64,000 bases of DNA. Source: Nocardia pseudobrasiliensis NBRC 108224 (GTDB lineage: Bacteria; Actinomycetota; Actinomycetes; Mycobacteriales; Mycobacteriaceae). Below the pieces are notes generated by a model. That model searched no databases. It was not told where the DNA came from and saw only the letters and a list, made by a program, of their open reading frames with translations. Made by a program: the position numbers and the translations under genes. The stretch lies in the NCBI RefSeq assembly GCF_001613105.1, contig NZ_BDBS01000032.1, forward strand, positions 62,001-126,000, written 5' to 3'. Positions 49,788 to 58,101 of this stretch are shown piece by piece (the first letter of the stretch is position 1; each line of letters opens with the position of its first letter).

Positions 49788-51467
49788 TCATTTGTCGTCC
49801 GGCGCGGCCAGCGACTGCAGCATCCGCGCGGCCATGCGCGCGGTGGCGTCGCCGGAATCCACATCGTCGATATGGATCGCGAAGGCCAGATCGCCCATGG
49901 TCCCGATCAACCAGCCCGCGCCACCCGCGGTCGCGGAGAAGGCGCTGACATCGGCGTAGCGTCGCAGGCTCGTCAGTTCCGGACCGCCCGCGGCGTCGCG
50001 CAGCATGCCGCGCAACCGATCGACGACCTCACCGGGCAGCGGGGCCAGTTCGGCCTCGGTGGTGGCCGGGCGGCCGATTTCGATCATGGGCGGGGCGACC
50101 GAACCGCGCGCGACCGTGGCCGCCGCGATCGCCATCCCGAAGGGGCTGGCCAGAATCGGATCGTTACTGCCCTGCCGGACCTGTTCGACACCGCGCCCGC
50201 CGATCGGTAACCGGCCGGTGGTCTGATCCAGACCCGGCACCTTGAAGCCGATGCCGACGCCGAGCGTGGCGGCCGCCTCGGCCATGTCCTGGACCGAAAC
50301 GTCCTGGGGCGCCTTCTTCTTCACGATCGCGGCGACCTGTTTGAACAGCTCGTTCATGCCGCCGGTCGGATACGCGCCGGTGAAGGCCACCGAACCCTGG
50401 GCGCTGGCGTAGGTGTTCTGGGCGGCGGCCACCACCGCGCCGGTGGACGGCTGGACGGCCACGATCGAGGCCGCGGTGCCCGCGCTGACCACGGCGTCCT
50501 CGACCGCGCGCTGTAACCGCTGATCCATCGTGGCGGCGATATTCGGTCCGGGCGGGCCCTGCTGCCCGGCCAGCTGGGTGACCAATTTGCCGTCGGGCTC
50601 GAACATCTGCACACCCCAACCGGCATGCTGATCCCGATTCTCCTGCCACACCTTGCGCAGCGCGTCCAGCAGTGGCGACCAGATCCGGCGATCCGCGGCG
50701 ATCAGCTGTGGCTGCTTCTCCATCACCACACCGGGAATCGGGGCCATGCGCGGTTGCAGAATCGCGAAATCGTCCTCGCGCAGATTCACCGCGATGACCG
50801 GCTTGCCCTGCGCGGCGGCCAGCTGCTGCATCAGCGCAGGGCCGGTGATCAAAGGGGCCACCGGCGCAATCGCGTCGGCGAGGGCATTGGTGGACGCGAC
50901 GGGGTCGGAGGTCTTGGTCGGATCCAGCTTGACGACGTTGATGGTCTGCTCGCTCATCAGCGTCGCGCCCGCGTTGTCGTCGACCTTCGGCGAGGGCACG
51001 GCATCGGTCTTGACCAGCTTGACCGAACGCTTGTAGTCCAGCTGCGGCATCACCACGGTCGGATCCCAGGAGATTCGCCAGCCGATGGCCAGTTTGCGAA
51101 TGCTGCCCTGCAGATCGTAGGTCCAGTCCTTGCCCGGCCCGAAGTTCCAGTCGGCTTTCAGGTTGAACATGGCCGAATCGGCGTCCAGGCCGATGTACTG
51201 CACGACGCCGTAATCAGGTTTGCCGGGATTGAGCCCGCCGAACATCTGCTTCAGCGTCGCCTCGGCCCCACTGGGGTAGGAGGTCAGCTGCGCCGCACCG
51301 ACGGCGTCCTGTTTGTCCAACAGTTCCACGAAGCGGTTGACGATGCCCTGCGGGTCGTTCGGTTTGTCGTGAAAACCGCATGATCCCATCGCAATAGCCA
51401 GGGCAGCCGTCGCCCCGACTGCCGCTGCGCCGCGAAGGCGAAAGCGGCGGGATCCCCACACATCCAT
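49788..51467 (-). CDS. Penicillin-binding-protein-like lipoprotein lacking transpeptidase motifs
   Basis: 559 residues from the ATG at 51467 (a GTG 3 codons earlier is possible). It has a lipoprotein signal with the Cys in AMGSCGF. An NTF2-like domain of MecA/PBP2a type follows (PQGIVNRFVELLDKQDAVGA, about residues 36-155), then a dimerisation region and a transpeptidase-like C-terminal domain. Where active enzymes have YPPGSTFK, this protein reads AYPTGGMNELFKQ near residue 370, so the SxxK serine is gone. No SxN motif follows, and the segment between is shortened. The KTG position reads FSATAGGAGW. I conclude that it cannot act as a transpeptidase and is probably a structural or regulatory cell-wall protein. 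Confidence 0.85.
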   Translation of the reverse strand: MDVWGSRRFRLRGAAAVGATAALAIAMGSCGFHDKPNDPQGIVNRFVELLDKQDAVGAAQLTSYPSGAEATLKQMFGGLNPGKPDYGVVQYIGLDADSAMFNLKADWNFGPGKDWTYDLQGSIRKLAIGWRISWDPTVVMPQLDYKRSVKLVKTDAVPSPKVDDNAGATLMSEQTINVVKLDPTKTSDPVASTNALADAIAPVAPLITGPALMQQLAAAQGKPVIAVNLREDDFAILQPRMAPIPGVVMEKQPQLIAADRRIWSPLLDALRKVWQENRDQHAGWGVQMFEPDGKLVTQLAGQQGPPGPNIAATMDQRLQRAVEDAVVSAGTAASIVAVQPSTGAVVAAAQNTYASAQGSVAFTGAYPTGGMNELFKQVAAIVKKKAPQDVSVQDMAEAAATLGVGIGFKVPGLDQTTGRLPIGGRGVEQVRQGSNDPILASPFGMAIAAATVARGSVAPPMIEIGRPATTEAELAPLPGEVVDRLRGMLRDAAGGPELTSLRRYADVSAFSATAGGAGWLIGTMGDLAFAIHIDDVDSGDATARMAARMLQSLAAPDDK

Positions 51468-51745
51468 ATCGCCCACTCTTCACTCTTGTCACTTCTGCAA
51501 CAAGACCAACGGTACCCGAAGGAGTCGCCAGCGACGCCACCACGACGCCGCCCGCATTCTCCATGCTCAGAGACCACAATAGTGCCCGTTTCAACACATC
51601 CGCGGGACCGGTCGCGCAATCGTTAGCCGTGTTCACTGAATTGCCATCTCGACGTCGTTCTCCCAGGGCGGAACCCGCGCGTCCGATTTCGACGTAATCT
51701 TGTAATCACTGAAACAGTTCTTGCACAAGCAAGTGAGGTAGCACG

Positions 51746-52351
51746 ATGAGACACGGATATCGAGGACGCGGATTCGGCCGTCCGGGCGGCTGGCAGCAGG
51801 CCGATCTCCCCGACGCCGCGGAGGCGCCGGACTGGTTCGCGGGAAGATTGCCCGCCGACTGGTTCGCCGGGCCGCCGACCATCGAGATCGATCGGGACGA
51901 GATCGTGGTGATCGGCGAACTGCCCGCACCCGCGCCCGGACCGGTCGATGCCGAACAGCCCGCCGACGCCGAACCTCCGACGGGCGAGGTGCCCAAGGCC
52001 ACCCGCGAGGGTCAGGTCGCGCGGTTCCGCGAGACCACCCGGCCCGCCCGCATGCAGATCGCTCAGGAGGCGCAGGCCCGCTACGGCCGCAGCGTCGCGT
52101 GGGGCGTCTCGGTCGACGGTGAGCGAACCATGTTCACCCATTTGGCCGTTCCGGTCATGACCCGACTGCGCCAGCCCGAGCGCAAGGTGCTCGACACGCT
52201 GGTCGACGCCGGAGTCGCCCGCTCCCGCGCCGACGCCCTGGCCTGGACGGTGAAGCTGGCAGGTAAGCACGCCGAGGAATGGCTCGGGGAACTGCGGGAG
52301 GCCATGCGCAAGGTCGACGATCTGCGCGCCGAGGGCCCACGCGGGCTCTGA
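51746..52351 (+). CDS. Conserved actinobacterial protein of unknown function
   Basis: 201 residues. The N-terminal half is acidic and disordered (PAPAPGPVDAEQPADAEPPT). The C-terminal ~100 residues are helical: SVDGERTMFTHLAVPVMTRL, then LDTLVDAGVARSRADALAWT and GKHAEEWLGELREAM. The last part resembles helical regions of small actinobacterial proteins of unknown role. A short inverted repeat ACTG-AAA-CAGT and a CTTGCACAAG palindrome lie upstream. It precedes aroQ by 29 bases. Confidence 0.75.
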   Translation: MRHGYRGRGFGRPGGWQQADLPDAAEAPDWFAGRLPADWFAGPPTIEIDRDEIVVIGELPAPAPGPVDAEQPADAEPPTGEVPKATREGQVARFRETTRPARMQIAQEAQARYGRSVAWGVSVDGERTMFTHLAVPVMTRLRQPERKVLDTLVDAGVARSRADALAWTVKLAGKHAEEWLGELREAMRKVDDLRAEGPRGL

Positions 52352-52380
52352 CCCGGCCGCAGACGGACTAGATTGGCCCC

Positions 52381-52812
52381 ATGGCGCCGATCCTCGTGCT
52401 CAACGGACCGAATCTCAATATGCTCGGCACCCGCCAGCCCGAGGTGTACGGCTCGGAGACCCTCGACGACGTCGTCGAGCTGTGCCGTAAGACCGCCGCC
52501 CGCTTCGACCGGGAGATCGTCGCCTTCCAGTCGAATTCCGAAGGGGCCCTGATCGATCGCATCCACGCCGCCCGCGGAGCCGAATCGGCCATCGTGATCA
52601 ACCCGGGCGGCCTGACCCACACCTCCGTGGCACTACGCGACGCCCTGGTGATCCCGGAGGTCCCGATCGTGGAGGTGCACATCTCGAATGTGCATGCACG
52701 CGAACAATTCCGACACCACTCCTACATCTCCCCCATCGCAACGGCCGTAATAGCCGGAATGGGCATCCAGGGCTACGCGGCCGCGGTCGAATACCTCTGC
52801 CTACGCGCCTGA
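52381..52812 (+). CDS. aroQ: Type II 3-dehydroquinate dehydratase
   Basis: 143 residues, full length for type II enzymes. Motifs: LNGPNLNMLGTRQPEVYG (catalytic Tyr and flexible-loop Arg), FQSNSEGALIDRIHAA, VINPGGLTHTSVALRDAL, and EVHISNVHAREQFRHHS (catalytic His). It dehydrates 3-dehydroquinate to 3-dehydroshikimate in the shikimate pathway. No other aro genes are adjacent. Confidence 0.96.
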   Translation: MAPILVLNGPNLNMLGTRQPEVYGSETLDDVVELCRKTAARFDREIVAFQSNSEGALIDRIHAARGAESAIVINPGGLTHTSVALRDALVIPEVPIVEVHISNVHAREQFRHHSYISPIATAVIAGMGIQGYAAAVEYLCLRA

Positions 52813-52849
52813 TCCCCGCCCTACATCCCCTTCCGCGTGTCCTGGAGGC

Positions 52850-53093
52850 CCGCGGGACTTCATGCTCCCGCGGGCCTCGATTCCCCGCGGGACTTCACGC
52901 CCTCACGGACCTGACTCCCTGCGGGACTTCACGCCCCGCGGACCCGTGATGTCCTGCCGGACTTCAAGTCTTCCGCGGGCCTTCACCTCCGCGGCTGCGC
53001 CTCATTTTCCCCGAGAGAGCCCCCCTAATTTCCCCCGAGGGAGAGCCCCTCGTTTCCCCCAGGGCCCCTTCATTTTCCCCGCCGAAGGCGGGG
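52850..53093. repeat. Degenerate tandem repeats between aroQ and the ABC operon
   Basis: The 349 bases between aroQ and the ABC gene have no supported gene. The core CGCGGGACTTCACGC recurs with variants at 52851, 52886, 52920 and 52955 (steps of 34-35 bases). Weaker half-units (CGCGGGCCTCGATTC and similar) lie 17-18 bases between them, so the array has a basic period near 17. A second family (TTTTCCCCGAG..., TTTCCCCCGAGGG..., TTTCCCCCAGGG...) continues to about 53075. The tract ends with a CCCCGCC-GAA-GGCGGGG hairpin (53077-53093). Confidence 0.7.
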
Positions 53094-53110
53094 ATCTTGT
53101 CCATCCCTGA

Positions 53111-53130
53111 ATGTAGTAGATATGCTACAT
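53111..53130. promoter_or_regulatory. Palindrome ATGTAGTAGATATGCTACAT, candidate operator of ABC operon
   Basis: Perfect 6-base arms ATGTAG/CTACAT with an 8-base spacer, 31 bases before the ABC ATPase start, with a further half-site-like ACTAC just downstream. The local XRE regulator is the obvious candidate to bind here. Confidence 0.6.
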
Positions 53131-53161
53131 CCCATCCTCGGAATACTACGGAGGGGTGGGG

Positions 53162-54094
53162 ATGACGATAGGGGACGACATCGTGCTCGACGTTCGCGGC
53201 CTGCGGATGCGCTACGGCACGCGAGATGTCCTGCACGATGTGACCTTTCAGGCACACAGCGGCGAGGTGCTGATCCTGCTCGGGCCCAATGGCGCGGGTA
53301 AGACGACCACCATCGAGGTGCTGGAGGGTTTCCGAATGCGTTCCGCCGGTGAGGTGTCGGTCCTCGGCGCCGATCCGGCGCACGGGCGCGAGGACTGGCG
53401 GGCGCGCGTGGGCGTGGTGCTGCAGTCCTGGCGCGATCACGGCCGCTGGCGGGTCCGCGAACTACTCGCCCACCTGGGCGCCTACTACGCGCCGTATTCC
53501 ACATCCGCCATCCGAAGGCCTTGGGACACAGACGAACTCATCGCCACCGTCGGCCTGACCGAGCAGAGCGACAAGAAGATCGCCATGCTCTCCGGCGGCC
53601 AGCGCCGCCGCCTCGATGTCGCGATCGGCATCGTCGGCCGCCCCGAACTGCTGTTCTTGGACGAGCCGACCGCCGGATTCGATCCACAGGCCCGCCGCGA
53701 ATTCCACGATCTGATCCACCGCCTCGCCGACGACCAGCAAACCACCATCATGCTCACCACCCACGATCTGGACGAGGCCGAGAAACTCGCCGACCGCATC
53801 CTGATCCTCGCGGGCGGGCGCATCATCGCCGACGGTTCGGCCGACGAGCTGTCGCGCCGCATCAAGGGCGAGGCCGAGATCCGCTGGACCCGCGACGGCC
53901 AGCGCTTCGTCCACACCACAACCGAATCCACGAAATTCGTCTACGAGCTGTTTCAGCAGTACGGCGAACAGATCGGCGAGCTCGAGGTGCGCCGCGCCTC
54001 CCTGGAGGACACCTACATGACCCTGGTGCACCGCTTCGAATCCGGACAGGGCGATACCGATATCCGCGCCCTCGAGGAGGTGTCGGCCCGATGA
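53162..54094 (+). CDS. ABC transporter ATP-binding protein (ABC-2 exporter type)
   Basis: 310 residues from the ATG at 53162 with GGAGGGG before it; a GTG two codons upstream is in frame. Walker A GPNGAGKTTT near residue 45, Q-loop VGVVLQSW, signature MLSGGQRRRL, Walker B LLFLDEPTAGFD and H-loop MLTTHDLDEAE are all intact. A C-terminal regulatory extension of about 80 residues follows. Family members energise drug, antibiotic or lipid export. It overlaps the permease start by ATGA. Confidence 0.93.
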   Translation: MTIGDDIVLDVRGLRMRYGTRDVLHDVTFQAHSGEVLILLGPNGAGKTTTIEVLEGFRMRSAGEVSVLGADPAHGREDWRARVGVVLQSWRDHGRWRVRELLAHLGAYYAPYSTSAIRRPWDTDELIATVGLTEQSDKKIAMLSGGQRRRLDVAIGIVGRPELLFLDEPTAGFDPQARREFHDLIHRLADDQQTTIMLTTHDLDEAEKLADRILILAGGRIIADGSADELSRRIKGEAEIRWTRDGQRFVHTTTESTKFVYELFQQYGEQIGELEVRRASLEDTYMTLVHRFESGQGDTDIRALEEVSAR

Positions 54095-54942
54095 CTCCGA
54101 TCGTGACGGCGGTCCGCTCGGGTGTGCTGCGCGGACTGATCGAGACGCGCCAGATGCACAGCAACGGCATGGATCTGTTCACCCAGTACTTCTGGCCGAT
54201 CATCCTGCTTGTGACACTGTTCTTCATGCGCAACGGGCACTTTCAGGCCACGGGCATCGGATTGGGCTCACTCGCGCTGCCCGGCGCGCTGGGCATGCTG
54301 CTCGCCTCCAGCGGCCTACTCGGCATCTCACAGTTCCTGGCCGTGGACCGCGAGGACGGAACGCTGTTGCGGGCCAAGGCGACTCCCAACGGAATGGTCG
54401 GCTATCTGATCGGCAAGATCGTCTCGATCTCGACCACGGTGCTGCTGCAGTTCGTGATCGTGCTCACGCTCGGCGGAATCATCGTCGGCGGACTGGATGT
54501 GGGCCGGGTGAGCTCCTGGGTCACCATGATCTGGGTGTTCTTATTGGGCATGCTGGCGACGCTGCCGCTGGGCGCGGTGCTGGGCTCGCTGTTCGAGAGC
54601 CCGCGGACCGTCGGGTTCGTATCGTTTCCGATCATGGGTCTGTTCGCCATCTCGGGGATCTTCTATCCGATCACCTCGCTGCCCGGCTGGGTGCAGGTGC
54701 TCGCCGAGGTCTTTCCGATCTACTGGCTGGGGCTGGGCATGCGCGCGGCGCTGCTGCCGGACGCGGCCGCGGTCGTGGAGATCGGGCACTCCTGGCGGCT
54801 GTGGGAGACGTTCGGGGTGCTGAGCGCGTGGACCGTCGCGGGTCTGCTCATCGCGCCGATCGTGTTGCGCCGTATGGCCCGCCGGGAGTCCGGCTCGAGT
54901 GTGGCCGCCCGGCGCGAGAGGGCGATGCATCGTGCCTACTGA
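54091..54942 (+). CDS. ABC-2 type permease
   Basis: 283 residues with six membrane helices. Typical ABC-2 features: an N-terminal amphipathic segment, FTQYFWPIILLVTLFFM, the VDREDGTLLRAKATPNG cytoplasmic loop, and FPIMGLFAISGIFYPITSLP before the last helices. It partners the ATPase to form an exporter homodimer. Start in an ATGA overlap; the end overlaps the XRE gene by 11 bases, so all three are one operon. Confidence 0.92.
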   Translation: MTPIVTAVRSGVLRGLIETRQMHSNGMDLFTQYFWPIILLVTLFFMRNGHFQATGIGLGSLALPGALGMLLASSGLLGISQFLAVDREDGTLLRAKATPNGMVGYLIGKIVSISTTVLLQFVIVLTLGGIIVGGLDVGRVSSWVTMIWVFLLGMLATLPLGAVLGSLFESPRTVGFVSFPIMGLFAISGIFYPITSLPGWVQVLAEVFPIYWLGLGMRAALLPDAAAVVEIGHSWRLWETFGVLSAWTVAGLLIAPIVLRRMARRESGSSVAARRERAMHRAY

Positions 54943-55174
54943 GGTCATCTACAACCGCATCGCGATGCTGCGCGCCGAGCGCGGCATCTCGCGGCGACAG
55001 TTGGCCGAGGCGCTCGGGGTGCACTATCAGACCGTCGGCTATCTCGAGCGCGGCGAGTACAGCCCGAGCCTGCATCTGGCGCTTCGGATTTCGGAATACT
55101 TCGAGGTGCCGATCGAAGTGATCTTCTCGGTCCGGCCGTTCCCGCGTTTGGGGTCGGACAGCGAGAGCGCCTGA
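54932..55174 (+). CDS. XRE-family small transcriptional regulator
   Basis: 80 residues from the GTG at 54932. Nearly the whole protein is one Cro/C1-type HTH: IAMLRAERGISRRQLAEALG, then VHYQTVGYLERGEYSPSLHL, and FEVPIEVIFS. There is no ligand domain. As last gene of the ABC operon it probably controls the operon through the palindrome at 53111-53130. Single-domain XRE regulators of this kind (YozG/PadR-independent type) often accompany ABC-2 exporters. Confidence 0.88.
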   Translation: MPTEVIYNRIAMLRAERGISRRQLAEALGVHYQTVGYLERGEYSPSLHLALRISEYFEVPIEVIFSVRPFPRLGSDSESA

Positions 55175-55178
55175 GGTT

Positions 55179-56051
55179 CTACTTGCGAATCCCACGGATC
55201 AGCTCATAGACGGTGGCCGAACCGTCGACCTCGCGATTGGCCTCCACACCTCTACGCCAAACCCGCTGTGCCGCATGCGCGATGGTCGCGTCCACGCCGA
55301 CCTCCTCGGCGGCGTCGATGACGTGCTGCGCCCCGGCGTCCATCATCCTGTAGCTCGCCAGATCGCCCCAGCCTCCGGCCTTCGCGCCGGTCGCGTACTC
55401 GGTCATGAAGAACGGGAACGCCTCGTTGGAGCGCAGCGCGTAGGGCAGGAACTGCTCGATATCGCTGCCCGAGTTCTCGATCAGCGCCAGCGCCTGCTGA
55501 TAGCCGAGCATCCACGGATGGAAGATCGTGAGCAGGGCCTGGTAGAAGACCTGGGACAGACCGTCGTCCGCGCCCAGGTACTCCTGCGGGCTCAGCGGCC
55601 GCAGCAGTTCGGTGTGGGCGTCGAAGACCTCCTTCGGACCGCTGTAGAACAGGTAGGACGCCGGATGGGTGATGTTGTCACCGGCCGACATGAAGCCGCC
55701 GGAGATGAACTCCGCCCCGTGTGAGCGCACCCAGGCCGCGCCCTTGCGGGCGTTCTCCGGCGAATCCGAGGACAGATTCGCGATCACCTTGCCGGGTAGC
55801 CGGTCCACGACCGGGCCGAGCACGTCGTACATCGCGTCGTAGTGGGTGAGGCTGAGCACGATCACCTCGTTGGCGTCGAGCGCCTCGGCGAGGGTGGCGG
55901 CGCGGGTCGCGCCCAATTCGGCCATGGCCTCGGCCTTACCGGCACTGCGGTTCCAAACCGTTACCGCGACACCGGCTTCCAGGAAGGCCCGCACCATCGA
56001 CTGTCCCATCGGCCCGAGGCCGACGACGGTGACGGATCGATGTTCTGACAT
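55179..56051 (-). CDS. Imine-reductase-like NAD(P)-dependent oxidoreductase
   Basis: 290 residues from the ATG at 56051 with GGAGGAG upstream. Rossmann N-terminus VTVVGLGPMGQSMVRAFLEA and NRSAGKA (a beta-2 end suited to NADP), then the helical C-terminal dimerisation domain of the 3-hydroxyisobutyrate dehydrogenase / imine reductase superfamily. Motifs SDSPENARKGAAW and GGFMSAGDNITHP favour the imine-reductase branch, which reduces C=N bonds of cyclic or secondary imines. The natural substrate is unknown. It diverges from an HxlR regulator, which probably controls it. Confidence 0.85.
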   Translation of the reverse strand: MSEHRSVTVVGLGPMGQSMVRAFLEAGVAVTVWNRSAGKAEAMAELGATRAATLAEALDANEVIVLSLTHYDAMYDVLGPVVDRLPGKVIANLSSDSPENARKGAAWVRSHGAEFISGGFMSAGDNITHPASYLFYSGPKEVFDAHTELLRPLSPQEYLGADDGLSQVFYQALLTIFHPWMLGYQQALALIENSGSDIEQFLPYALRSNEAFPFFMTEYATGAKAGGWGDLASYRMMDAGAQHVIDAAEEVGVDATIAHAAQRVWRRGVEANREVDGSATVYELIRGIRK

Positions 56052-56183
56052 GGTGTTGCTCCTCCGCGATTCGATCGTTTCCCTGCTGCACAGATATTCA
56101 CCGCAGCTCAGGAGGCCTGCAATAACGCACTTTCGGATGTGGTTGCTTACCCTGAGGTACGAAATACGGTCAGGAGGGTTGCG

Positions 56184-56540
56184 GTGACGACGGGTAGTGG
56201 CGTGGATCACGAGGACGTATGCGGCATGTCGGTGGCCATCGATGTGGTCGGCGGTAAGTGGAAGCTGCATCTGATGTGGGTGCTGGCCGGCGAGCCGCAG
56301 CGGTTCGGGCAGATTCGCGCGCTGCTGAGCGGGGTGAGCGAGAAGGTGCTCACCGAGAATCTGCGCCATCTCGAGGCCGCGGGCGTGGTGCGGCGGGAGA
56401 TCTATCCCGAGGTGCCGCCGCGGGTGGAGTATTCGCTGACCCCGATCGGCCAGGAGCTCAGCCGGGCGCTGCGGCCGCTGGAGGAGTGGGGCGATCGGCA
56501 CCGCGACCATGTGCTCGGGCGCACGCTGACCGTGGTCTGA
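56184..56540 (+). CDS. HxlR-family regulator
   Basis: 118 residues from the GTG at 56184 with AGGAGG before it. Winged-helix HxlR domain: CGMSVAIDVVGGKWKLHLMW with the early Cys typical of redox- or aldehyde-sensing members, RFGQIRALLSGVSEKVLTEN and YSLTPIGQELSRALRPLEEW. It diverges from the imine-reductase-like gene. A small symmetry TACC-CTGA-GGTA at 56148-56159 lies in the promoter and may be part of its binding site (weak). Confidence 0.9.
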   Translation: MTTGSGVDHEDVCGMSVAIDVVGGKWKLHLMWVLAGEPQRFGQIRALLSGVSEKVLTENLRHLEAAGVVRREIYPEVPPRVEYSLTPIGQELSRALRPLEEWGDRHRDHVLGRTLTVV

Positions 56541-56542
56541 GG

Positions 56543-57652
56543 TCAGCCCGGCAGTTGTTCGCGCGCGATGCGGGCGCCGAGTTGTTCCAGCAGCGCGGCG
56601 GCGTCGGCCATCGAGCGCTTCGGATCGGGTTCCAGTTCGGACAGGGTGTAGCAGGCCGAGAATCCGGCTGCGCGCCACTGCTTTTCATCGAGTGAGCAGC
56701 GTCCGGCGACCGCCACGACGGGAATTCCCGCGGCCCGCGCCGCCTCGCACACGCCCATCGGGGCCTTACCGTGCAGGGTCTGTTCGTCGAGGGAGCCCTC
56801 ACCGGTGACGACGAGATCGGCGCCGGCGATCCGGGCGTCGAAGTCGATCAGCTCCAGAATCACCCCGATTCCCGGCCGCACCACCGCGCCGAGCAGGGCC
56901 ATGGCCCCGAATCCGGTCCCACCGGCCGCACCGGCGCCCGGCCGCTCGGCGATCGTGGGATCCACCACGCGCGCCCAATTGATCAGCGCCGCTTCGAGAA
57001 TCGCGCGCTGGCTCGCATCGGCTCCCTTCTGTTCACCGAAAACGGCTGCCGCACCACGTATTCCGAGCAACGGATTGTCCACATCACTGGCGATCGTGAC
57101 GACCGTCTCCCGCAGCGCCGGATGCAACCCCGACCTATCGATCCGCGCAGCCCGCGCGAGAGCTGCCCCGCCCCAAGGCAATTCACATCCGTCACCATCC
57201 AGAATCCGCAACCCCAACGCCTGCAACATCCCCGCCCCACCATCGGTGGACGCACTCCCCCCGAGCCCGAGCACGATCTCCCGCACCCCCGATTCGAGCG
57301 CATGCGCGATCACCTGCCCCAACCCATAGGTACTCGCCCCCATCGGATCCAACCGCCCCCCAGGCAATTTCCCCAACCCCACCACCGCGGCCAACTCGAC
57401 CACAGCGGTCTTCCCAGCCACCGCATAAACCCCCTCCACCTCCTCCCCCGTAGGCCCCACCACCCCCACCCCGACCCGCTCCCACCCCGCCGCCACAAAC
57501 GCCCCCACAGTCCCGTCCCCACCATCCGCAACCGGCATCCCCACCACCTCAACCCCCACCCGCCCCCGCCGAAACCCCACCCCCAAAGCAGCCACAACCT
57601 CCCCCGCCCCCAACGACCCCTTGAACTTGTCCGGCGCCACCACAACCCGCAT
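56543..57652 (-). CDS. Glycerate kinase (GarK/GlxK family)
   Basis: 369 residues from the ATG at 57652 (an ATG 5 codons earlier is possible; the frame stays open through the 24-bp repeats but these are surely not part of the enzyme). Family signatures: MRVVVAPDKFKGSLGAGEV at the start, PVADGGDGTV, ALESGVREIVLGLGGSASTD near residue 120, and AGADLVVTGEGSLDEQTLHGKAP near 280. It phosphorylates glycerate to 2- or 3-phosphoglycerate. The 5' third is unusually rich in CCC/GGG codons (for example runs of Gly/Val) compared with the 3' part, a compositional oddity adjoining the repeat tract. It converges with HxlR. Confidence 0.92.
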   Translation of the reverse strand: MRVVVAPDKFKGSLGAGEVVAALGVGFRRGRVGVEVVGMPVADGGDGTVGAFVAAGWERVGVGVVGPTGEEVEGVYAVAGKTAVVELAAVVGLGKLPGGRLDPMGASTYGLGQVIAHALESGVREIVLGLGGSASTDGGAGMLQALGLRILDGDGCELPWGGAALARAARIDRSGLHPALRETVVTIASDVDNPLLGIRGAAAVFGEQKGADASQRAILEAALINWARVVDPTIAERPGAGAAGGTGFGAMALLGAVVRPGIGVILELIDFDARIAGADLVVTGEGSLDEQTLHGKAPMGVCEAARAAGIPVVAVAGRCSLDEKQWRAAGFSACYTLSELEPDPKRSMADAAALLEQLGARIAREQLPG

Positions 57653-57681
57653 CCCGCCATTGTCCATCCCCGGCGCTGACG

Positions 57682-57824
57682 CGCCGGGGAACAGGAAGGA
57701 TGCGCGCCCGGGGAACAGGAAGGGTGCGCGCCCGGGGAACAGGAAGGGTGCGCGCCCAGGGAACAGGGAGGATGCGCGCCCAGGGAACAGGGAGGATGCG
57801 CGCCCAGGGAACAGGAAGGGGTGC
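57682..57824. repeat. 24-bp tandem repeat, six copies, upstream of glycerate kinase
   Basis: GAACAGG recurs at 57689, 57713, 57737, 57761, 57785 and 57809, exactly every 24 bases. Unit form: CGCCCGGGGAACAGGAAGGG plus TGCG, with variants CCCAGGGAACAGGGAGGA in copies 4 and 5. The array starts about 30 bases upstream of the kinase ATG. As 24 is a multiple of 3 and no stop occurs, it is open in several frames (on the minus strand FPGRAPFL repeats), but nothing suggests translation. Confidence 0.92.
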
Positions 57825-58101
57825 GCCGGGGGACACGGGTGGGTTCTGTGCTCGGGTGGTGGGTCGGAGTTCCCAGCCGTGGGGCGGCGAGCCCTCGCGG
57901 GCACGGAAATTCGTGCTTTTCAGAGAGATCATCACCGGCAGTGGAAATAGCGCAGGCGGCCATGATCTCGCGTGCAGGGCTGTGCGTCAGGAGGGCGCGG
58001 GCAGCGGGTTTGCCGCTACCGGCTTCGGACCCGTATCGACGTCACCGGCCCGGTGGGAGTCCGTGAAGTTCGCGGGACTACGCGGGCAGCGGGTGGTCGG
58101 G
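57825..58101. other. Intergenic, no gene supported
   Basis: From the repeat end to the secreted hydrolase stop I see no coding pattern, no ribosome site followed by codon bias and no clear terminator. Open frames here are low-complexity products of GC-rich sequence. Confidence 0.5.

Noticed and set aside
52850..53093. CRISPR array
   Set aside because: Spacing of 17/35 bases, degenerate cores and no unique spacers or cas genes; it is a decayed tandem repeat.
57682..57824. CRISPR array
   Set aside because: The 24-bp units abut with no spacers.
57653..57904. N-terminal extension of glycerate kinase through the repeats
   Set aside because: Kinase homology starts exactly at MRVVVAPDKFKGS (57652); the extension is repeat translation.
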